This document shows positions 56,001 through 64,000 of a DNA stretch of 64,000 nucleotides, piece by piece; within the stretch, counting starts at the first letter, position 1, and the number at the start of each line of letters is the position of its first letter. The stretch lies in NCBI RefSeq assembly GCF_019320115.1, contig NC_089586.1:682001-746000 (forward strand), in the 5' to 3' direction. The DNA is from Miscanthus floridulus. Lineage: Eukaryota; Streptophyta; Magnoliopsida; Poales; Poaceae. The notes beneath the pieces are model-generated. The model ran no database searches. It worked only from the letters and a program-made list of their open reading frames with translations, and had not been told where the DNA came from. A program made the translations under genes and the position numbers.

Positions 56001-56099
56001 TTTTGTTTTAGCGGGCGTGTGTGCGTGTTTTTAGTCTGAGATGAAATTTTGTCAACCAAGGTGACGTTTGTGCAGCCGAGGCGTTTTTAGGCGTGAAGA

Positions 56100-56900
56100 T
56101 TGGATTGAAACAGAGCTTTCTGATCCCGGTGCCGATGCGCGCCATGGATTGGGTGAGGAAGTTAGTTTGGATGCGAGAGAGCTCATTGATCCTGGCATCG
56201 ATGTGCGCCGTGGGATCGGGTGAGGGGGTTAGTGCGGACAGACCCTGGCGTCGGTGCGCACCGTGGTTTTGAAATGGTTAGTTCTGAGGATGGATGAGAT
56301 GGAGCCCATGGGTCCTGGTGTCGGTGCAGCCTGGGCAGCCGAGGTAGTTTAGTTCAGTTAGTTTTCACGTGAGTTTGGAGTCATGGTCCTTGATGTCGGT
56401 GTGGCCTGGGCAGCCGAGGTAGTTAGTTCAGTTAGTTTTCACGCGAGTTTGGAGTCGTGGTCCCTGATGTCGATGTGGCCTGGGTAGCCGAGGTAGTTAG
56501 TTCAGTTAGTTTTCACACGAGTTTAGAGTCATGGACCCTGGCCAGGGTTTTTTGGAGTGTGGTCGGAAGTGAAGTCGTTATGCGAGTTCAGAGTTGCGGT
56601 CTCAAGCCATAGCCAGATGTCGTAGATCCTATCGACGCGAGTTTAGGGTTGCGGTCCCTAGATTTTTTGTAGCATAGTCGGAAGTGAAGCTATTACGTGA
56701 GTTCAAAGTCACGGTCCCTGGATTTTTTTGTAGGATAGTCGGAAGTGAAGCTGTTACGCGAGTTCGAAGTCACGGTCCCTAGATTTTTTTGTAGCGCAGT
56801 CGGAAGTGAAGCTGTTACGCTAAGTTTGGAGTCATGGTCCCAAGCCATAGCCGGATGTCATAGATCCTGTCGACTGCGAGTTTGGAGTCACGGTCCCAAG
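56100..56900 (+). repeat. Tandem repeats inside Tat-type element 2
   Basis: Two unit types. A 75-80 bp unit (gttagttcagttagttttca, ggcctgggcagccgaggtag) occurs three times at 56330-56530. A 75-85 bp unit (agtcggaagtgaagctgtta, gagttcgaagtcacggtccc) occurs four times at 56560-56830. Confidence 0.8.
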
Positions 56901-56999
56901 GTTTTGGCTTGTGCCCCCGAGCCCTGTCGGGCCTTCGTGGGGGTCGATGTGAGTTTGTGTGTGTTACCCCACCGGTTCCTCTCAACCGGAGGGGCTGAG

Positions 57000-58339
57000 T
57001 TTCGTCACTTGTCCCGATCGCTCAGGCTTGAAGACTAGCTCGGTGAGCTCGCTAACGGGTGTGATCGAGCGGAATCTGGGTCCGTTGTTCATGACGGGGT
57101 CAGCATAGCCCTCTTGTGACATTACACTACTCCTTTACCTACAACCCGGTAGATGCCTAGGTCAGTTCCAGCGACCGACCCGGGTGGCCTAATGGCCTCC
57201 CTTCGATGGAGATTCTATGGGCTTGGCAGAGAGGTTCAGGATCAAACTAGAAGGTTGAGATGACCCAGTTTGCCAGACTAGGTGAAGGTCGCACGGTGCT
57301 CATCTATGGTTTTCTCCCCTGGCTCTGTTGTTTGCTCATGTCGAATGAGTCAACCGCCGCTTCATGACGCAACACGAGCAGTTCTGGTGCATTTCGCTGC
57401 ACGTGCGATGCTTAGTTCCCGAGCCCTCGGGCGATTCAGGCACCGAATCATCCAGGAGGTGCAGGGCATATGGAATGAGATGCGCGTATGGATGTATGAA
57501 ATGATTTATAAGGAAATAGAGGGGGTTTGATAGTGTTTACCTTGACGACTGGAGTGACCGGGCTCGAAGAGCCTTAGTCAAAATGTCCGACCGGGACCTA
57601 CACTTGTCAATTGCGGGTGAGTCCTTGTGTGAACAGTTTTTATATTAATGAACACATGCTCACCTTGATGGCCTGAGTGATGGGGTTTGGAAAGCTTCGA
57701 TCAAAAATGTCCGACCGGAACCTTGACGACCTGAGTGACGGAGTTCAGGAGAGCTTCAGTAGGAAATGTCCTGACCGGGACCCGTGCTTCGTTGTTCGTG
57801 ATGGAGTTGGCATGGCCTACATGGGGTGCCCCTTCGCTTCCTTACCTATCATTCGATGTCTATCCTTGAGTCATCCGATCGACTGAGGGGGTCGATGGTT
57901 TCTTCTAGGCGGAAAGACTTCGCTTTGGGTTCTTCTAGGACTAGCCTGGGGAAGTGGGGAGCCGCCCACAGTGCGGTGGCACTTCGGTTCCTATGCCTAT
58001 TGTGTGGTAGTGGTTTATCATGCGGTAGTGGTGGGCCATGGCCCAGGCCACATTCCCTTCTAATCAGGAGCCATCTTATCTGCATTAAATGAAAAAGAGG
58101 GAAATTCTTGCCCCAGTCGCTCTAGGCTTCCCCGATCGGCATGTCCTTCCAGTAACCGTTGTTCCCTTTTCCTTAAGTAGGAGAGGGAAGAGGGTTTTTG
58201 TTCCATTCTTTTGCCTGTTCTTCATCTGTCGTCGCCTTCTCTCTTCCTTTTTTGCCGTGAGCGTTCCTGAGAGCCATAGAGGTTTCTGGGAAAGAAAGAG
58301 GAGAGAGCGAGGGAGAAGAGAGGAACTCACCGAAATGTC
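57000..58339. other. Non-coding internal part of Tat-type element 2
   Basis: Carries the family-conserved block gtgagctcgctaac...gaatctgggtcc (57040-57085) and repeated cctgagtgacggagtt-type phrases at 57540-57780. No gene is supported; the frames at 57849-58391 are open on both strands and are antisense shadows of repeats. Confidence 0.5.
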
Positions 58340-58870
58340 GGACTAGGAGGTCATCCACCATGAGGGCGTTGGTGCTGGAGGCTTTCGTCATGAAGGGGAT
58401 TTCTACCGCCGTAGGAGGTGGCGCACGAGAGGGTCCCTGGGAAGGAGGAGTTCCCGCAACCTTGTCCCAACGAGGTGGTTTCTTTCCTTACCTTCCACGA
58501 GCGTGGATTAGGATACCCCGTGCACTTGGTTCCCACACGGGCTCCTCAACTGAGTGGGGTCTAGAGCTACAGCACCTCAATCCGATGGGGGTGCTGCACA
58601 TTACTAGGTTTCATCACCGTCTATGAGGCTTTCCTCGGGATGGAGCCGCACGCGGATCTCTTCTAGCTTTTCTTCTCTGGGAGAGCTATGACGGCGGGGA
58701 ATTCGGCCGAGACCGCACCGAGTGGGAGGGTTCGCCCTATAGAAGAAGTCGAGCATGGGAGTGTGTATCCCTGTGTACTCCCCATGTGACTCCAATCGGG
58801 GATGGCACGGGGAGTGGTTTTACATCTAGAATCCTGGCGGAGGCACCGTTTCCTGGCGTTCACCGGTGGG
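58340..58870 (+). pseudogene. Antisense extra ORF remnant of Tat-type element 2
   Basis: LELQHLNPMGVLHITRFHH on the plus strand parallels VELRHLTPNGVQHIAAFIAL of element 3, the conserved start of the 'putative gypsy type transposon' domain. Frames change several times and the region ends at the element's truncation (58905). Confidence 0.55.
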
Positions 58871-58911
58871 AGGCTGGTGAAGCAAAAAAGCAGAAAAGGC
58901 CAGTGGGAGTG

Positions 58912-60884
58912 CTTATTTAATTTAGTTATGAGCTAAACTTTGATAAATTAGTAGTAAATTGTATAGTTGTCCAAAAATAGTGCAACTAATTTTGTTAGAT
59001 TCATAAAATTACCATCTACTTGTTAGTACAGTTAGCTTAGTGTTATGTGGATTAATAAGTGTAGGAATTTTTGTGGTAGATTAGCGATGGATATAGCTAT
59101 AAAAAATTTTACAGTAGGCTCGCTAGGTTATTATGTACTTGCTGTAAATTTTGTAGCCTTAGAATGGGTTGCCGAAATAGAATAGCTGTTACCCTTGCTT
59201 TATCGTATATAGCATAGATCAGTGTTAGGAGTAAGAATACATGTTGTTGTTATCATATTGTATGCCATAAGTCAAATTTGTTATTGGCAATGATAGATAG
59301 CTTAATACTGTGGTCAGTAGCACTAGCTTTGTGGTTAAATAGATGTACCTTTATTTTAAGAGTTGTTGCTATGTTACTAAGCATTGCATCATCATTTCAT
59401 GCATGTAGATCATGAGCTGGTAGATTTCGTGCCCATCGACGAGTAGGAGTATGACGAGGTGATTGAGGAGTACGAGGAGGAGATCCTGGTGCAGGAGGGA
59501 GCCTTGGAGCCTATTGGTGCTGACCTTACTGACCTGTCGCCTGCCCAAGGCAAGCCCCGATGCATAACCCCTATTTTTATTATCACTGAATATATATATG
59601 ATGTGCATTTATGTTATAGGCATTTTTTGAAAACCATATGCATAAATATATCTACCTATGAGTCCTACTAGTACAGGGTGAGCTAGCCGCTATGCTTCGG
59701 ATATCGGTAGCATGAGTAACCTGTCGTTACTCACAAGTACGTGATACATATGATCACTCATGGTAAAATGTTGTAAAAGTAAATGGTGACCTAGACAGGG
59801 ATTTGGTTTGGGTATTGGTGGGTGTAAGGGGTGGTGTCCTACGGCCAACAGGGCATAGCTCGGTTACACTTTTTCCCTATCTGTGTTGATTAAGGACCGA
59901 TCAGTTGCATATGGCTCTAGGTAAGTCACAAATCTATTGTCCCTGATCACATACTTGGGTATGGGCACAGGGAAGACTTGTTGCTCTCTTGTCAGTGGAT
60001 CCGGCTCTTTTCGGACCGACTGATTGGAGGCAAAGATGGTGGAGGTCCTTGCACCACACTGAGTCTAGGCACTCAGGAGTGGGGGCTTGGAGTCCTAAGT
60101 TTGGACTGAGGACCTGGACACCTAGGACAGGAGAGTGATGGGTTGGTGCTGCTTGTGCCTAGGGGTACAAGCGGGTGTGTGTCTTCGGGGCACCCAGCTA
60201 GGGGCATTGATTCGTGAATCGCCGGCATTCCGGTATGGCTTGTCTACGGTTTAGCACCGTAGTAAGAACTAAAAGTTGAAATGAGAAGAAATGGAACTGG
60301 TTGCACAACTCTTGCTTGAAAGTAGAATAGGTGCTTATATAGACTGGCTAGATGATAACTTTATACGGCTGATAATAATAACACAAGTAAGGACTCACTA
60401 TTAGTATTGCTTTCTGCTCAAAAGAAACTAGCAAACCATAAAGCTTATCATATTCCTTGGAGTCAGGAAATTATTTCCACTAGTCGGATAAGTCTTGCGA
60501 GTACATTGTGTACTCAGGGTTTATTTACCCCTGTTGTAGGTGATGCATGAGAAGTACCTTTGTGTGGAGGATTCTTTTGGTGGGCTCAGACAGATTCCTC
60601 GTTCCCATCGCTAGATGTTTATTTAAATTCCGTTGTTTATCATTCCACACTCTGACATTTGGTAATGTAATAATATACTTTTTAAGAACTTCCTTATGTA
60701 TGAAATGGACCTACATTGTAACTCATTCTCATTATTGGATCCTTGGGAAAATGTGGATCTTTCGGGTCCTCTCTCGGGGTGTGCCCGGCGGATACCGCAC
60801 GCTGTAGCCTATTTTTGGGGTGCTTAGTGCCTGGTGGGAGATGAGCACCTTCGTAAGCATGCTATTTTGAGCGGTTCTGCCACA
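58912..60884 (+). repeat. 3' LTR (fragment B) of the 50-61 kb element
   Basis: Matches 5' LTR positions about 50929-52895 to the end. Its first 130 bp duplicate fragment A. The exon-like acidic frame is at 59409-59550. Confidence 0.9.
59409..59550 (+). other. Exon-like acidic reading frame inside the 3' LTR
   Basis: Counterpart of 51427-51568. One glutamine codon is TAG here (VPIDE*EYDEV), the later part keeps the frame EPIGADLTDLSPAQG, and the donor reads CAAG|GCAAGC instead of GTAAGC. Confidence 0.5.
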
Positions 60885-61296
60885 GTTTTGAAGAAATTGG
60901 ATTATTTTATATCTTAGTTTTTTTGGCAGAGTGATGAACACAAAAAAATATAGATTGACAAAGTGGGAGGTAGTATATACACCAAAAGACCAAGAATTCG
61001 TGGATTACGCCATGCCCTTTAAAAATGATCTTCCTAACATTATACAACATTATGAGAAAGAAAAGTGTATCTGTTCGGATTGTATTGTCTACGACACCGT
61101 TAAATGTAGCTTTTAGAAGATCTCTGATGGGGCCTAATCTACAAGCATGGTACAATGTGGTGCTCATGGTTGCACATGTTCATCTAACAAACTAGAGAGA
61201 TCGCTTTGTGTGGGGGTTGCATCAGAATGGGTTGTTCTCAGTAAATTCTATGTACAGAGCATTGCTAGGCATTCAGGCTTTACCATATAACAATTT
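60885..61296 (+). pseudogene. LINE remnant, part 2
   Basis: Continues the LINE after the GTTTT target site: LKKLDYFISRFFWQSDEHKK, KYRLTKWEVVYTPKDQ, CICSDCIVYDTVKCSF and NLQAWYNVVLMVAHVHLTN, then SVNSMYRALLGIQALPYNNF. This is the Cys-containing region C-terminal to LINE RTs. It is interrupted again at 61297 by a Tat-type LTR. Confidence 0.8.
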
Positions 61297-62544
61297 TGTC
61301 GGTGTTTTGAACAAACACCAACTAGTAAATTTATATTTGTTGTGTGTTAGGCTCGGATAGTGTACTAAAGGACACAAGGTTTATACTGATTTGGGCAGAA
61401 TGTCCGTACGTCCAGTTTGCTGCTGCTTGTGTTATTAGTACTGAAAAAGATTCATAGTAGGGGGTACAAATGGTCGAGAGAGGGACAAGTCCCAAGTCTC
61501 TGATGGAAAGGTCAAAAGGATGCCAAGAGCTCAGTTGCTGCTTGGTTGTGTGTTGTGTGTGGAATTGATCCATCCCTTTAGTGGGGTGCCCTATCCTCCC
61601 TTTTATAGACCAAGGGGGAGCAGGGATTACAGAGGGGAGAAAGAGGAAAAAAACAAGAGGGTAGAGAAGGTCCTTCGTAGGAGCCGGGTCTTCCTTTCCC
61701 CTTGTGTCTACCCTGCTGACATGGTAGGCCATGTTAGGGATGACGTGTTTGCTAATCCTTATAGGGTCATGCCCTGGCCTTATTCAGCAAGTGGGTACGT
61801 CTCATCCTACACCGGCGGATAGTACGGCATGCTAGGGAGCCGAGCTATGAGCCTATAGAGAGTAGACGGGGAAGTGACCATATGTCCTTCACTGTAGATG
61901 ATGTGAGTTCCCTTCTGGATTGTAGTGGTTGTCGTATGCTTATGTTAGGATCCACGTCTGAGGGCTGACGGTGGCGCCCACAACACTATAAGACAAAAGT
62001 CGGCACCTACAACACTGTTTGGGCTCTGTCAGGCTAGAAAGGGCTTAAAGAGCCTGTCCTATTGTATCCTGATGCTACCATCCTGTAAGCATGTAGGGCA
62101 TGGTCCTTGGTACTACGGTTGACTCGAATGTCCAGTCTTACCCTGTGCCCATCATTATGATGGAGCAGGGTGCAATCATCATGCGAGACGAAGCCTGTCC
62201 TAGGATGTCGAGTGGGGCGGAGCTAGCCCTTAGCCATCGTGTGAGGCGAAGCCAGCCCTCAGCCGTCAGGTGAGGTGGAGCCAGCCCTTAGCCATCGAGT
62301 GAGGTGGAGCTAGCCCACAGTCACCGGGCGAGGCGGAGTTTGCCCCTAGACGTCGGGTGAGGCGAAGTCCAGCCCTCGGGGGTCGGGTGAGGTGGAGCCA
62401 ACCTTTATCGGCCGGGCAAGGCCCGGCCAACCTCTGGTTATATGGACAAGAAGTGCAGTTATGTTCTTGTCCGCTTTGAAAGCATCAATGTTTGATGGTT
62501 ATTAGCTTTACCTTATTGGGTACCCCAGTATTAGGTCCCCGACA
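61297..62544 (-). repeat. 3' LTR of Tat-type element 3
   Basis: 1248 bp, about 330-350 bp shorter than element 1's LTRs, largely because the minisatellite (62180-62430) has only about 8 units. Confidence 0.85.
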
Positions 62545-62790
62545 ATAGCCCTCGAGCCCTGGGTGATTCGGATAGAATCGCTCGGGGGTGATTTGACTTG
62601 CCAAAGGGTGCGCGCGAGCGCACCTAATGTGTGTAGCCCCCGTGCCCCAGGTGATTCATCTAGAATCGCCCGATGGGGTTTTTGATTCGCTAGAGGGTGC
62701 GCATGAGCGCACCCGTCTAGTGTAGCCCCCGAGCCCCCGGGTGATTTGGATAGAATCACCTAGGGGGTATTTCAGATCCTCCATGGGTAT
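62545..62790 (-). repeat. Polypurine-tract modules of Tat-type element 3
   Basis: Three modules starting at 62546, 62634 and 62723 (88-89 bp spacing), each tagcccc...gagcccc followed by gtgatt(c/t)...agaatcgc. Confidence 0.7.
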
Positions 62791-63449
62791 GGCTGTGAGA
62801 TTTGGTCTTTTGACTACTTGATAGCCTTAAGGGAACCCTAGTATCCTGTTCACGGGGATTCATCCAGGGTTAGCCCTGTTGAGACTCAATCACGTATTTG
62901 AGACTCCCTTGAGGTTTGTGTGCCTGAGTTCTGGCTGCTTGCGGGCCCATCTCTCATTGGGACGGCCATTGAAACTATTGGGCTAGCCCTCGAACTCCTA
63001 GGCCAGGGTGGGCTGGAGAAATGGATCCTGACCCACATCCCCTCTGTAGGAAAAGAGTCCTAGTCTACCTAGGATGGCGAGACGTCTGGCGTGACTCTAG
63101 TGGGAAAGGGTAGGGATTGTAGGTGCATATCCTATGGCGTGATGTGGTGGTGTATCATGGAAGGCATGGAGATCTAGGAGGACGGTTGCCCTTCTCGCAT
63201 CCATCGCCCCTATGAAACCAAGGGGTTCGCCCCTAGGGTTCCGTACTTTGCCTTCTCGCCTTCGCATCTACAACTTCCACCGCCAATCACCTAAGCATCC
63301 CACACCCACATTGCAGCTCGCATCCACCCCCCTCCTAATCATCCAATGGAGCCATGGTGCAGATCTAATATCACCCCTCAGCGTCTAGAGAGCCTCGTTC
63401 GCCATAGCCTCCTTTGCCCATAGACCACCACCGAGGAGTGGCAGCTGCC

Positions 63450-64000
63450 CAGTAATGAAGATGTGTCATCACTGCCTGAAGGTTATGTTGTGTCCTTTGC
63501 TCGCTTTCATGAACGGGGATTCACCACCCTGCCCACAAGTTCCTTTGGGGGCTGCTGGATTACTACAAGGTGGAGTTACGACACCTTACTCCCAATGGGG
63601 TCCAGCACATTGCGGCGTTCATCGCCCTGTGTGAGGGGTTCTTGGGGAATAGTCCCCACTTCGACTTATGGCGGTATCTCTTCGCCGTCAACCTTTTGAA
63701 CAAGCTGGTCGGGAAGCAAGAGCTAAGCGTGCTAGTGAGATGTGCCGGCATTCATCTCCACAACAACTAGGTGAACGAATACCTATCGATGCATCTGTCG
63801 ATCTCCAACAAAGGGTGGCATTCGCATTGGTTTTACATCAAGGACGACATTGTTGCCCCCTTGCCAGCATTCTTCAGGTGCATCAATGAAGAGATCCTAG
63901 AGTCATGGAAGTGGGTGTACCAGACAAAGCCAAGAAGAAGATCAAGGACCATCTCGTCGCCCTCCAAATTCTGAAGGAGAGGGATGTGAAGGGATCGAGG
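63450..64000 (+). pseudogene. Antisense extra ORF of Tat-type element 3 (N-terminal domain)
   Basis: Frames show LPEGYVVSFARFHERGFTTL, then VELRHLTPNGVQHIAAFIAL, CEGFLGNSPHFDLWRYLFAV and NKGWHSHWFYIKDDIVAPLP. This is the domain usually annotated 'putative gypsy type transposon' in grasses. A TAG near 63768 and at least one frame change break it. It is antisense to gag-pol, as in element 1, whose surviving part is the C-terminal coiled coil. Function unknown. Confidence 0.65.

Larger units (their letters stand above)
54487..58905 (-). mobile_element. Truncated Tat-type element 2 (3' LTR plus internal 3' half)
   Basis: The minus-oriented LTR (54487 to about 55755) has TATAAAAGGG at 54897-54906 and lacks the 29-bp minisatellite of elements 1 and 3. 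Polypurine-like modules follow at 55756, 55847 and 55956, then tandem repeats, conserved non-coding blocks near 57000 and an antisense ORF remnant. gag-pol and the 5' LTR are missing. It is a diverged family from elements 1 and 3. Confidence 0.75.
50093..60884 (+). mobile_element. Ty3/gypsy LTR retrotransposon (Tekay/Del-like), internally deleted, inserted in the LINE
   Basis: The 5' LTR (50093-52895, TGTAACATCC...CTGCCACA) is followed by the TGGTATCAGAGC primer site (52898-52909) and a gag region. The right LTR ends at 60884. The 5-bp duplication GTTTT (50088-50092 and 60885-60889) proves a single insertion. All of pol and the 5' part of the 3' LTR are gone: gag runs directly into LTR sequence at about 54351. 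A truncated Tat-type element occupies 54487-58905. Chromovirus affinity rests on the gag sequence and the long LTR and is inferred. Confidence 0.85.
61297..64000 (-). mobile_element. Tat-type element 3, cut by the window end
   Basis: The minus-oriented 3' LTR (61297-62544, TGTCGG...CCCCGACA) has TATAAAAGGG at 61598-61607 and a short minisatellite. Polypurine modules and the antisense ORF follow. It is the same family as element 1. The 5' part lies beyond 64000. Confidence 0.85.

Noticed and set aside
57849..58391. Short minus-strand frames as genes
   Set aside because: They lie antisense to the Tat internal region and match its repeat phrases; no protein family is evident.

Overview
The window is plant nuclear DNA from a grass. 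The evidence is the many CTCCCTCC-ended Stowaway and TAA-flanked Tourist-like MITEs, a tRNA-derived SINE, very GC-rich first exons, and a 12-exon plant LAMMER kinase. The repeat families suggest an Andropogoneae relative such as sorghum, sugarcane or Miscanthus; this last step is inference, and no host gene here fixes the species.

Layout. Positions 1-14,000 are the gene-bearing part. A short GC-rich gene for an uncharacterised plant protein lies on the minus strand (859-1347). Next to it is a TIR transposon (1550-3255) that has captured pieces of a CYP89-type cytochrome P450 gene and a pentatricopeptide-repeat gene. A promoter-like segment with no coding region (4147-4335), several MITEs and two tandem-repeat blocks (9110-9925) follow. 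The one complete, well-supported gene is an AFC-type LAMMER (CLK) protein kinase, minus strand, 13218-10270, with twelve exons, GT-AG introns and all kinase motifs intact.

Positions 15,127-40,141 are one Mutator-like element (MULE) with inverted termini. On its minus strand are a MuDR-type transposase (39,227-36,430), a plant-mobile-domain (PMD) gene (34,270-31,900) and a GRF zinc-finger gene (17,413-16,700); a second GRF-type gene is on the plus strand at the left end. All are decayed. Inside the MULE sit a Ty3/gypsy element of Tat type (17,575-31,196, TSD GACAC), which itself holds a truncated Ty1/copia element (about 22,565-26,402), and a solo copia LTR (34,285-36,264, TSD GTCGC).

Positions 40,142-49,300 are intergenic DNA rich in MITEs, with one SINE and one non-autonomous GC-rich/TTGCA-rich element. 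From 49,330 to the end is another nest: a LINE reverse-transcriptase relic is split by a Ty3/gypsy element with TGGTATCAGAGC primer site (50,093-60,884, TSD GTTTT). That element has lost nearly all of pol and contains a truncated Tat-type element (54,487-58,905). A third Tat-type element enters the LINE at 61,297 and runs off the window.

The host genes show no operon-like cooperation. The mobile-element genes are pseudogenes whose in-frame stops are mostly TAG at expected glutamine positions. The most unusual items are the duplicated donor-bearing segment in kinase exon 1, the exon-like acidic reading frame inside both LTRs of the 50-61 kb element, the TAG-biased decay, the 29-bp minisatellite inside Tat LTRs, and the chimeric gene-capturing element.
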